From GWA2-66-18 sp964537395 (GTDB lineage: Bacteria; Elusimicrobiota; Elusimicrobia; UBA1565; UBA9628): DNA of 13,058 bases. The translations under genes and the position numbers were made by a program. The notes under the pieces were generated by a model. It was not told where the DNA came from. It saw only the letters and a program-made list of their open reading frames with translations, and did not search any database. Within the stretch, counting starts at the first letter, position 1, and every line of letters begins with the position of its first letter. The stretch lies in NCBI GenBank assembly GCA_964537395.1, contig CAZIBN010000087.1:1-13058 (forward strand). Direction: 5' to 3'. Of the stretch, positions 1 to 6,001 are shown one piece after another.

Positions 1-167
1 GCGGGTCCGGTGCCGGTGGTGTTCTCGCCCACGGTTTGCACCGTGAAGAGATCGCCCTCGCCAATCTCGGTGTCGCGGACACTGGCGTTGCCCTGATAGG
101 TCACACCGGTGACATTGCCGTTGCCATCCAACGTCAGGGCATAGGGAGGCGCGCTGTTTTCGGTGCC
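1..167 (-). other. FlgL-like hook-associated protein fragment, foreign to the adjoining treS
   Basis: Read on the minus strand with codons starting at 167, this stretch is open to the window edge. It encodes about 55 residues beginning GTENSAPPYALTLDG and continuing VTYQGNASVRDTEIGEGD. A GT..-PP(F/Y) segment, a TLDGNGN turn, a YQGN step and an EIGEGD segment resemble the central part of flagellar hook-filament junction proteins (FlgL/HAP3), which read like '(F)GGT.T..PPF...Y.GN...R.IEIG.G'. The frame differs from that of treS, which meets it at about 165-172. No start codon or upstream part of this protein is present. The family assignment is from memory of motifs only. A real gene fusion is unlikely because the frames do not match. 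A chimeric contig end is the likeliest explanation. Confidence 0.4.
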
Positions 168-876
168 CCAGCACGTATTCGCCGCGCAGTTTCTTGATGA
201 TGGCGTGGGTCTCGGGAAGGTTCTCACAGGAGGTGCCTTCCCGCTCGAAGAGATAGGGGATGGCGTCCAGGCGCAATCCGTCCACGCCCAGGGAGAACCA
301 GTGGTCCAGGACGGCCTGCATCGCTGCTCGCACCGGGGGATGCTCGAAGTTCAGGTCGGGCTGATGGGAGTAGAAGCGGTGCCAATACCAGGCCTTGGCC
401 TCCTCGTCCCAGGCCCAGTTCGACTCCTCGAAATCTTTGAAGATGACCCGCACCCCGGCATAGCGCTTGGGCTCGTCGCTCCAGACGTACCAGTCCCGGT
501 CCGGGTGCCCCACCGGCGCCTTGCGGGCGCGCTGGAACCAGGGATGGCGCTCCGAGGTGTGATTGAGCACGAGCTCGGTGATCACGCGCAGGCCGCGCTC
601 GTGCGCGGCCGCGACGAACGCCTTGAAATCCTCGAGCGTTCCCACCTGAGGATTGATGCCCTCGTAGTCCTCGATGTCGTAGCCGTCATCGCGCATCGGA
701 GACGGGCACAGCGGCAGGAGCCACAGCGCGGTGACGCCCAGGTCCTTCAAATAGTCGAGCTTCGACGTCAGGCCGGCAAGATCGCCCAGGCCGTCGCCGT
801 TGGAGTCGCAGAACGAGCGCACCCGCAGTTCGTAGATGACGGCGTCCTTATACCAGTCCGCGGGCGGCTCCCTCAT
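1..876 (-). CDS. treS: Trehalose synthase / maltose alpha-D-glucosyltransferase (GH13), N-terminal part only
   Basis: Family role: TreS interconverts maltose and trehalose, and in many bacteria feeds maltose to maltokinase and glycogen or alpha-glucan synthesis in the cytoplasm. The protein opens with WYKDAVIYELRVRSF (residues 8-22), the usual TreS start. It shows the GH13 conserved blocks ELVLNH (101-106), HQPDLN (171-176) and GLRLDAIPY (200-208), whose Asp204 is the catalytic nucleophile, then EREGTSCENLPETH (211-224), typical of TreS. The acid/base Glu and the later HD block are missing because homology ends at about residue 231 (near position 185). The frame stays open to the edge, but the remaining ~60 residues are Arg/Cys/His-rich and look like an out-of-frame reading of a different gene. 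Full-length TreS has more than 500 residues. The ATG at 876 has no Shine-Dalgarno, and a TATACT -10 sits 7 nt before it. Family identity is firm; the 3' end is not real treS. Confidence 0.85.
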   Translation of the reverse strand, partial: MREPPADWYKDAVIYELRVRSFCDSNGDGLGDLAGLTSKLDYLKDLGVTALWLLPLCPSPMRDDGYDIEDYEGINPQVGTLEDFKAFVAAAHERGLRVITELVLNHTSERHPWFQRARKAPVGHPDRDWYVWSDEPKRYAGVRVIFKDFEESNWAWDEEAKAWYWHRFYSHQPDLNFEHPPVRAAMQAVLDHWFSLGVDGLRLDAIPYLFEREGTSCENLPETHAIIKKLRGEYVLGHRKQRASLCPDVGWQRQCHRCDLSGQRQCPRHRDWRGRSLHGANRGREHHRHRTR

Positions 877-883
877 AATGGGC

Positions 884-889
884 AGTATA
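884..889 (-). promoter_or_regulatory. Probable -10 element of treS (leaderless start)
   Basis: The minus strand reads TATACT, ending 7 nt before the treS ATG at 876. Transcription would therefore start at or one base before the A of the start codon. The -35 position is weak (TGGCGG at a 17-nt spacing). The 46-nt gap between the EamA stop (923) and treS holds nothing else. The same arrangement is seen upstream of radA and rpsF, which raises confidence. Confidence 0.5.
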
Positions 890-922
890 CCCCTGCAATG
901 GACGGACCGCCAGCGGCTATCC

Positions 923-1792
923 TTAGGAGCGCGCGGCGGCGTACATACCGCCGAGGACGAGCGCCCCGCCGGCCATGCTCCAATGCGTGAGCGGGTCGCC
1001 CTGAAGGCCGACGCCGAGGAGCACGCCCACGACGGGCTGCAGGAAGATGAAGCCGGCCACCTTCGAGGCCTCCACCTTTTTCAGCGCGGAATTCCAGAGG
1101 ATGACGGCGAGGAAGCCGCCGCCGACGGCGAGATAGGTCGTCGCGAGCCAGGCGGAGGTCGGGGCCGCGGCCCACGCCGAGGGATGCGCCCCCGGAGCGG
1201 CCCAAAACGCCACGCCCAGGAAGCCGATGATCGAGGTGACCGCCGTGAAGTCGAGAGAGTCCACGCGCTTGAGCGCCGACTTGCCCAGCACGCTGTACAG
1301 CGCCCAGCAGCAGCCGTGCGCCGCCAGGATCAGGTCGCCCTTGAGGCGGTCCGAAAACGCCCCCGACAGGTTCGGGAATCCCTGGAACGCGATCAGCATC
1401 GCTCCGCTCAGTCCGAAGACGAGCGAAAGGATCTTCAGCCCCGTCAAAGCCTCGCCGAGAAAGAGGGCCGAGAGCAGGATGATCGTGACCGGCTCGATGC
1501 CGATGAGAAGAGCGGCGCTGGTCGCCGACGACATCTTCACGCCGTAGGTGCCGAGCGACATCGGCAAGGCGTAGCCGAACAGGCCCACGGCGATCATGCG
1601 CGCCCAGTCGCCGCGGGCCGCCCCCGCCAGGCGCCGCCGGCCCCGCCAGGCCAGCGGGATGAAGAGCGCCGCGCACAACGCCATGCGCAGGAGGATCAGG
1701 TCCTTCTCGGAGAAGCTCTTGAGGGCCGAGACCGAGACGGCGTAGGTCGAGCCGCCGATGATGTTGGACAGCGCGATGAAGATGTAGGGCAT
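923..1792 (-). CDS. EamA/DMT-superfamily permease (RhaT/YdcZ-like)
   Basis: A 289-residue integral membrane protein, the usual length for two tandem EamA repeats with ten membrane helices. It starts MPYIFIALSNIIGGSTYAVS. The first repeat ends with SSATSAALLIGIEPVTIILLS, close to the family pattern in which small residues precede a 'P' helix next to '(F)LGE'. LGEALT follows at about residues 112-117. The second repeat shows the matching KVAGFIFLQPVVGVLLGV near the C-terminus. Known members export or import amino acids, nucleosides or other small metabolites across the inner membrane; the substrate cannot be told from sequence. The start at 1792 was chosen over farther upstream codons because those lie inside ispDF in another frame. 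The gap to the ispDF stop is only 5 nt, and AGGG of a ribosome site overlaps that stop, so the gene is probably co-transcribed and translationally coupled. Confidence 0.85.
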   Translation of the reverse strand: MPYIFIALSNIIGGSTYAVSVSALKSFSEKDLILLRMALCAALFIPLAWRGRRRLAGAARGDWARMIAVGLFGYALPMSLGTYGVKMSSATSAALLIGIEPVTIILLSALFLGEALTGLKILSLVFGLSGAMLIAFQGFPNLSGAFSDRLKGDLILAAHGCCWALYSVLGKSALKRVDSLDFTAVTSIIGFLGVAFWAAPGAHPSAWAAAPTSAWLATTYLAVGGGFLAVILWNSALKKVEASKVAGFIFLQPVVGVLLGVGLQGDPLTHWSMAGGALVLGGMYAAARS

Positions 1793-1797
1793 TCGCC

Positions 1798-2952
1798 CTA
1801 GCGGGCCAGGACGGTGGCGACGGCGTGGCAGGCGATGGCCTCGCCGCGGCCGATGGCGTCGAGCCCTTCGTTGCTCTTCGCCTTCAGGCTCACGCGCGAC
1901 TCGGGGAGCTTGAACAACGTCGCGAGCGAGGCTTTGAGCTTCTCGTAATGCGGCTTGAGCTTCGGCTCCTCGGCGATCAAGGTGGCGTCGAGATGTATGA
2001 TCTCGCCGCCGAAGGCGGCGGTTTTTGCCAAAACATGAGCGACTATTTCCTTGGAGGCGAGCCCTTTGAATTTCGGGTCGCTGGGCGGAAACGCGATCCC
2101 GATCTCCCCGAGCCCGAGCGCCCCCAAAACCGCGTCGCAGCACGCATGCAGCACCGCGTCCCCGTCGGAGTGGCCCAGCAATCCCTTCGTGTGCGGGAGC
2201 TTGATTCCCGCGAGCCACAGTTCGCGGCCTTCAACCAGCTTATGAATGTCGTAGCCAAATCCCGTGCGGCTCTCGCGGCGGCCGCCTTCGCGGGCCTCGA
2301 TGATCGCGGTCGCCATCGTGATGTCCTCCGGGGTGGTGATCTTGAAATTCTCGTAGCTGGATTCGACCACCGTGACCTTGTGGCCGCAGCGCTCGACGAG
2401 CTGGCTCTCGTCGGTGGCGTCGGCGTCGCCCGCGAACTTCTCGAGGGCTTCTTTCAAAACGGAATAGCGATAGGTCTGCGGCGTCTGCGCGGCCCAGAAG
2501 CGGGCGCGCTCGGGGGTGTCGGAGATCAGACGCCCCCCCTTTTCGACGATTTTGAGCGTGTCCTTGACCGGAACCGCCGCGACGGCCGCACCGGACTTCG
2601 AAGCCTCAGCAAAAGTCGCGCGCACGATCTCAGGCGTGATCATCGACCGCGCCCCATCGTGCACGGCCACGACCTCCACACCCTTGGGAAGTGCCGCGAA
2701 GCCGTTGCGCACGGAGCCCATGCGCGTGGGGCCCGCGACGACGACCTTGACCTTGCCGCCGGACAGTCGAGCGCCGTGCTCTTTAAAAGAATCCTCGCCC
2801 AGGACGAGGACGACCGATTCGACCTCGGCCATCTCGACAAAGCATTTGAGCGACCACTCGGCGACAGTGGAGTTCACTAGCGGCAGGAACTGCTTCGGAC
2901 GGCCCATGCGCGAGCCCGACCCGCCCGAGACGATGATCGCCGCGGCGCGCAT
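1798..2952 (-). CDS. ispDF: Bifunctional IspD-IspF (MEP pathway isoprenoid enzyme)
   Basis: One polypeptide joins two cytoplasmic enzymes of the methylerythritol phosphate pathway. Residues 1-225 are IspD, which makes CDP-methylerythritol from MEP and CTP. It has the nucleotide-binding loop SGGSGSRMGRPKQF (9-22), VHDGARSMI (about 97-105) and AQTPQTY (155-161). Residues about 229-384 are IspF, which cyclises the CDP-ME 2-phosphate to MEcPP. It has GFGYDIH (zinc ligands Asp235, His237), LLGHSDGDAVLHACCDA (His269) and NEGLDAIGRGE near the end. IspE, the step between, is not in the window. Oddities: HDGARS replaces the common HDAARP, and GEIGIAFPPSDP replaces the common GDIG..FPDTDP. The start is ATG at 2952, overlapping the upstream TGA as TGATG; a GTG three bases earlier is the alternative. 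IspDF fusions are known in alpha- and epsilon-proteobacteria. Identity is secure. Confidence 0.95.
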   Translation of the reverse strand: MRAAAIIVSGGSGSRMGRPKQFLPLVNSTVAEWSLKCFVEMAEVESVVLVLGEDSFKEHGARLSGGKVKVVVAGPTRMGSVRNGFAALPKGVEVVAVHDGARSMITPEIVRATFAEASKSGAAVAAVPVKDTLKIVEKGGRLISDTPERARFWAAQTPQTYRYSVLKEALEKFAGDADATDESQLVERCGHKVTVVESSYENFKITTPEDITMATAIIEAREGGRRESRTGFGYDIHKLVEGRELWLAGIKLPHTKGLLGHSDGDAVLHACCDAVLGALGLGEIGIAFPPSDPKFKGLASKEIVAHVLAKTAAFGGEIIHLDATLIAEEPKLKPHYEKLKASLATLFKLPESRVSLKAKSNEGLDAIGRGEAIACHAVATVLAR

Positions 2953-3959
2953 CACGCCGGCTGGCGCTCCACGCGGGCTTCAGGCTTGGCCTTCGCGAAG
3001 ATCATGCGGCCGTTGGAGGTCTGGTGGATCGAGGTCACCGTCGCCTCGAGGCGCTTGCCCACCGAGCGGCGGCCGTCTTCGACGACCACCATCGTACCGT
3101 CGTCGAGGAAGCCCACGCCCTGCTCGCGCTCCTTGCCGTCCTTCATGACGAACACGCTCATCGATTCGCCGGGCAGAACGACGGTCTTGAGCGCGGAGGA
3201 CAGGTCGTTGACGTTGAGGACGGTCACCCCCTCGAGCGTCGCGACCTTGTTGACGTTGAAGTCGGTGGTGACGATCTTGGCGCCCATCTCGCGGGCGAGC
3301 TTGACGACCTTCCCCTCGATCTCGGGGATCTCAGGAACGTCCTTGTCGAGGATGCGCACGGGCACGATGTGTCCTTCCTGCAGGCGCGCGAGGATGTCGA
3401 GGCCGCGGCGGCCGCGGGCGCGCTTCATCGGGTCCTCGGAGTCGGCGAGGCGGTGAAGCTCGGTCAGGACGAAGCGGGGCACCACGAGCGTACCGGACAG
3501 GAAGTGAGTCTCCACGACCTCGGCGACGCGGCCGTCGATGATGGCGTTGCAGTCGAGGATCTTCAGGTCGGAGCCGCGCTTCTTGCCCATCTTGAGGAGG
3601 TCCTTGTCTAGGTCGTCGAGCTCGGGAGCCTTGCGCAGCGCGATCACGAATCCAAGCACGCCGAATACGAAGAACCGCAGCAGCGAGTACCGGTCCCAGA
3701 CCTTGTAGATCTCCTCGTTGCCCATCTGAAAGACGGAGTAATCGACGAGGCGGGAGGTGATGATGCCGACCGCGATGCCGAGCACGCCGGTGATCAGGGT
3801 CAGCAGGTTGAGCTCGGCGACCAGGTACTCGATCGCGACGACGACCAGTCCGACCCCGAAGCCGATGCCGATGCCGACGGGAGTCGGCAGGATCTTTCCG
3901 AAGTAAACGATGGCGGGACAGATGAGGATGACGGCGAGACGGAATATCAGCGTGTACAT
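2952..3959 (-). CDS. Membrane-anchored PIN-TRAM domain protein (YacL type, putative RNase)
   Basis: The protein has 335 residues. Residues 1-107 form about four membrane helices. A PIN nuclease domain follows from about 132 to 255, and a TRAM nucleic-acid-binding domain at about 258-320. The PIN domain begins LKILDCNAIIDGRVAEV; acidic metal-binding candidates are Asp136, Glu167 (VLTELHRLAD), Asp188 (RRGLDIL) and Asp233 (VTTDFNVNK), so the active site looks intact. TRAM starts at LPGESMSVFVMKDGKE. Proteins of this architecture include B. subtilis YacL and mycobacterial orthologues; a precise substrate is not established to my knowledge. It lies between radA and ispDF, as yacL does in Bacillus, except that disA is absent. 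The ATG at 3959 was chosen because GGAGG (3966-3970) precedes it by 6 nt and the membrane helix starts at once. The open frame extends upstream without homology. The stop overlaps ispDF by 1 nt. Confidence 0.88.
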   Translation of the reverse strand: MYTLIFRLAVILICPAIVYFGKILPTPVGIGIGFGVGLVVVAIEYLVAELNLLTLITGVLGIAVGIITSRLVDYSVFQMGNEEIYKVWDRYSLLRFFVFGVLGFVIALRKAPELDDLDKDLLKMGKKRGSDLKILDCNAIIDGRVAEVVETHFLSGTLVVPRFVLTELHRLADSEDPMKRARGRRGLDILARLQEGHIVPVRILDKDVPEIPEIEGKVVKLAREMGAKIVTTDFNVNKVATLEGVTVLNVNDLSSALKTVVLPGESMSVFVMKDGKEREQGVGFLDDGTMVVVEDGRRSVGKRLEATVTSIHQTSNGRMIFAKAKPEARVERQPA

Positions 3960-3965
3960 GGTATG

Positions 3966-3978
3966 CCTCCGACGGAGG
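3966..3978 (-). promoter_or_regulatory. Strong ribosome binding site inside an inverted repeat, PIN-TRAM gene
   Basis: The minus strand reads CCTCCGTCGGAGG and then six bases before the ATG. The right arm is a perfect GGAGG Shine-Dalgarno and the left arm is its exact complement, with a 3-nt loop. If transcription comes through from radA, the hairpin could mask the ribosome site. A TATATC (3978-3983, minus) just upstream could be a -10, in which case the mRNA would begin near the loop and leave the Shine-Dalgarno free. Its -35 is poor. The site decides the start codon; the regulatory reading is inference. Confidence 0.5.
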
Positions 3979-4020
3979 ATATAACGGATGGAATGGTCTA
4001 TTCTACGAAATGTAGGGCGT

Positions 4021-5424
4021 CTACTCGACGCCGAAAGCGGCTTCCGTCGCCTCGCGAAGGTCGGACACGCCGATGACAGCCAGGCCAAGGGTCTTGGGCA
4101 GGTCCTTGGCCGCGCGCGCGGGGACCAGGGCGCGCTTAAAGCCCGCCTTCGCCGCCTCGCGCAGGCGCAATTCGAGCTGGGGTATGCGCGCGACCTCGCC
4201 GAGGAGGCTGACCTCGCCGAGCACGACCAGATCCGACGGGACCGATTTGTCCCGCCACGAACCGGCGACGGCCAGGCAGGCGGCGAGGTCGAGCGCCGGA
4301 TCCTTGAGGCGCAGGCCGCCGGCGAGGCTGACGAAGCAGTCGCGGTCCTCGAGGCGCAGGCCGATGTGGCGCTCCATCGCGGCGAGCAGGACGAGGACGC
4401 GGTTCAGATCGAGGCCGGTGGCCATGCGGCGGGGCAGAGGATAGCGCGTGGGAACGACCAACGACTGGACCTCGACGAGAACCGGGCGTGAGCCCTCCAG
4501 GGCGACGGAAACGGCGCGGCCGGGGGCGGCAGTGCGGCCGAGCTCGGCCGCGAAGAAAGCGGTGGCGTCCTTCACTTCTTTAAGCCCAGCCTCGCCCATC
4601 TCGAAAAGACCGAGCTCATCGGTCGGGCCGAAGCGATTCTTCTGCGCGCGGAGGACTCTCAGCAGATCATGATTTTCCGTGTCGAAATATAAAACCGTGT
4701 CGACGATGTGCTCCAGAACCTTGGGGCCGGCGAGCGACCCGTCCTTGGTCACGTGGCCGAGAAGGAATACGATGGTGTCGTTGGCCTTGGCCGCGCGCAC
4801 GAGCTCGGCAGCGCACTCGCGCACCTGGCCGACGGAGCCGGGGCTCGAGGCGAGCTGGGGATGGGTCACGGTCTGGATGGAGTCGAGGACCATCGCCCAG
4901 GGCTTGACCTGTTCCATGGCCGCGAGTATTTTGGACAGCGAGGACTCGGAGACGAGGTAAAGCTGCTCGGACGAGAGCCCGAGGCGCTTGGCGCGGCTGG
5001 AGACCTGGCGCAATGATTCCTCGCCCGAGGCGTACAGGAACGGCCCCTTCTCGGCGAGTTTCGCCGCGGCCTGGAGCATCAGCGTGGACTTGCCGATGCC
5101 GGGAGGCCCCGCGAGAAGGATGACCTGCCCGGGGACGATGCCGCCGCCGAACAGGCGATCGAGCTCGGCGATGCCGACGGGCGTACGTTTTTCGGGCAAC
5201 TCGTTCGCGTCCTTGAGCGCGGTGACCGCGGAAGAGAAGGACGTCAACTGGCCGGCTGCGGCCCCGCCCGCGGCCGAGAGGGTCTCAGACAGGGCGCCAG
5301 GGCGGGCCTCGACGACCTCTTCGGCCATCGTGTTCCACTCGGAGCAGCCGGGGCATTGCCCCATCGGCCTGCTGGCCGAGTGGCCGCAGGATTGGCATCG
5401 ATACACCGTTTTCAGTCGGGCCAT
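4021..5424 (-). CDS. radA: DNA repair / recombination helicase RadA (Sms)
   Basis: RadA is a RecA-like hexameric ATPase that drives branch migration during homologous recombination and repair of stalled forks. The 467-residue length is normal. An N-terminal zinc finger uses Cys10, Cys13, Cys24 and Cys27 (CQSCGH, CPGCSEW). Walker A is AGPPGIGKST (105-114), Walker B ends at Asp181 (WAMVLDS), and the RadA-specific KNRFG motif is at 262-266, followed by TDELGLFEM. The C-terminal part from about 290 is the Lon-like domain, with APGRAVSVALEGSRP and GEVSLLGEVARIP. The ATG at 5424 gives the standard MARLKTVYRCQSCG start. There is no Shine-Dalgarno before it, but a near-consensus promoter ends 9 nt upstream, so translation probably starts on a leaderless mRNA. 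The PIN-TRAM gene begins 61 nt downstream of its stop. Confidence 0.97.
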   Translation of the reverse strand: MARLKTVYRCQSCGHSASRPMGQCPGCSEWNTMAEEVVEARPGALSETLSAAGGAAAGQLTSFSSAVTALKDANELPEKRTPVGIAELDRLFGGGIVPGQVILLAGPPGIGKSTLMLQAAAKLAEKGPFLYASGEESLRQVSSRAKRLGLSSEQLYLVSESSLSKILAAMEQVKPWAMVLDSIQTVTHPQLASSPGSVGQVRECAAELVRAAKANDTIVFLLGHVTKDGSLAGPKVLEHIVDTVLYFDTENHDLLRVLRAQKNRFGPTDELGLFEMGEAGLKEVKDATAFFAAELGRTAAPGRAVSVALEGSRPVLVEVQSLVVPTRYPLPRRMATGLDLNRVLVLLAAMERHIGLRLEDRDCFVSLAGGLRLKDPALDLAACLAVAGSWRDKSVPSDLVVLGEVSLLGEVARIPQLELRLREAAKAGFKRALVPARAAKDLPKTLGLAVIGVSDLREATEAAFGVE

Positions 5425-5433
5425 GATGGTTGG

Positions 5434-5462
5434 AGTATATCGTACATGCGTACGACTGTCAA
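5434..5462 (-). promoter_or_regulatory. radA promoter, consensus -35 and near-consensus -10
   Basis: The minus strand shows TTGACA (5457-5462), a 17-nt spacer and TATACT (5434-5439): a perfect -35 and a five-of-six -10 at ideal spacing. The start site is expected about 7 nt after the -10, near 5427, only about 3 nt before the radA ATG at 5424. The transcript would have essentially no leader. The promoter probably also drives the PIN-TRAM gene, ispDF and the EamA permease. Confidence 0.85.
5441..5454 (-). promoter_or_regulatory. Putative repressor operator (CGTAC-N4-GTACG) within the radA promoter
   Basis: A perfect 5-bp inverted repeat, CGTAC and GTACG around a 4-nt centre, fills most of the spacer between -35 and -10. 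A dimeric repressor bound here would block RNA polymerase. Overall form and spacing resemble LexA boxes (Gram-positive GAAC-N4-GTTC; cyanobacterial GTAC-N4-GTWC types), and radA is a plausible damage-regulated gene. The repressor identity is inference; no lexA gene is in the window. Confidence 0.45.
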
Positions 5463-5490
5463 GCCCGCGCTCCCGGCTGCGGAAAATACG

Positions 5491-5898
5491 CTAGCGAACC
5501 AGGACCGCGAGCGCGTACATGTCCCCGCGCCGGTCGAGATACCAGTCGAGGATCTCGGAGCCCTCGAGCACACCGCTCGTCTCCGCCCCGAGCAGGCTCG
5601 CCCGGGCCCGGTCCCCGGCCGCGGTGGCGCGCAGGCCGGGATTGTCGATGCCGCGGGCCAGGCCCGCGCCGAACGAATACGTCCTTCCGCCGAAGGTCTC
5701 CGACCAAAAGACCTTCTCCTCGGGAGCGCTGACCCTCTTCGCCCAGCCGGGCTTTTTCCTCTGACGCGCGTCGGCGGGCGTCCGGGGCCGGCTCAGTCGT
5801 TCCGCGACCCCGCTCGCCTTGGCCTCCCATGCGCGCGCGGGAACCGGCACGGCGGCGCCGAGCAGGACGGCGACGAGGACAACAAGGGAAGCGCGCAT
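5491..5898 (-). CDS. Small secreted protein, LPP20-like domain, unknown function
   Basis: A 135-residue protein with a clear signal peptide: short basic start, hydrophobic core LVVLVAVLLGAAV (5-17) and a likely signal peptidase I site after ARA (residues 21-23). No lipobox cysteine is present, so it should be soluble in the periplasm or outside the cell. The mature part has YSFGAGLARGIDNPGLRATAAGDRARASL (74-102) and ends with SEILDWYLDRRGDMYALAVL (114-133). An 'a.G.a.....n...a...A...ARa.l' stretch followed by 'i.D.y.D..G..YALa' is the pattern of LPP20-type envelope proteins, though this copy is short. The function is not known. The start at 5898 is set by the signal peptide. A TATAAG sits 6 nt before it. 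It is a single gene between the end of the mla genes and the radA promoter. Confidence 0.65.
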   Translation of the reverse strand: MRASLVVLVAVLLGAAVPVPARAWEAKASGVAERLSRPRTPADARQRKKPGWAKRVSAPEEKVFWSETFGGRTYSFGAGLARGIDNPGLRATAAGDRARASLLGAETSGVLEGSEILDWYLDRRGDMYALAVLVR

Positions 5899-5904
5899 AA
5901 GGCC

Positions 5905-5913
5905 CTTATAGCA
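5905..5913 (-). promoter_or_regulatory. Possible extended -10 of the small secreted protein gene
   Basis: The minus strand reads TGCTATAAG, an extended -10 (TGn plus TATAAG), ending 6 nt before the ATG at 5898. No good -35 is visible, as is common for extended -10 promoters. Again there is no Shine-Dalgarno, so a leaderless start is predicted. The evidence is modest on its own. Confidence 0.35.
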
Positions 5914-5975
5914 GGTAGGGCCGGCGGGAGACCATAGCGACCGCGTGACGATATTCCGACGGAGGAGGGACTGAC

Positions 5976-6001
5976 GGGCCGGCTACTTCTTCGACCGGCC
6001 C
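5976..6001 (-). terminator. GC-rich hairpin across the mlaD stop codon, possible operon end
   Basis: On the minus strand GGGCCGG (5995-6001) and CCGGCCC (5976-5982) form a perfect 7-bp stem around a 12-nt loop that contains the last mlaD codons and its TAG. No U-tract follows, so it does not qualify as a standard intrinsic terminator. It may act as an mRNA 3'-end stabiliser or help a Rho-type stop. It is the only candidate seen at the end of the long operon. Confidence 0.3.

Noticed and set aside
163..990. 275-codon open frame on the plus strand
   Set aside because: It lies opposite treS and crosses the treS/FlgL junction and the treS promoter. Its composition is that of an antisense frame in GC-rich DNA, with no recognisable domain.
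836..1801. 321-codon Arg/Asp/Gln-rich open frame on the plus strand
   Set aside because: It is exactly antisense to the EamA permease and extends over its flanking regions. Low-complexity charged residues are typical of a shadow frame.
923..2218. N-terminally extended EamA protein starting at 2218
   Set aside because: The extra 142 residues overlap ispDF out of frame and are Arg-rich without membrane character. The start at 1792 gives the normal EamA length.
1825..2880. 351-codon open frame on the plus strand
   Set aside because: It is antisense to ispDF, whose motifs are unmistakable, and it has no domain features of its own.
3960..4088. N-terminal extension of the PIN-TRAM protein to 4088
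   Set aside because: It would overlap the end of radA and ignore the excellent GGAGG site 6 nt before the ATG at 3959.
5463..5490. Intrinsic terminator between the small secreted gene and the radA promoter
   Set aside because: The 28 nt contain a short T-run but no convincing stem before it.
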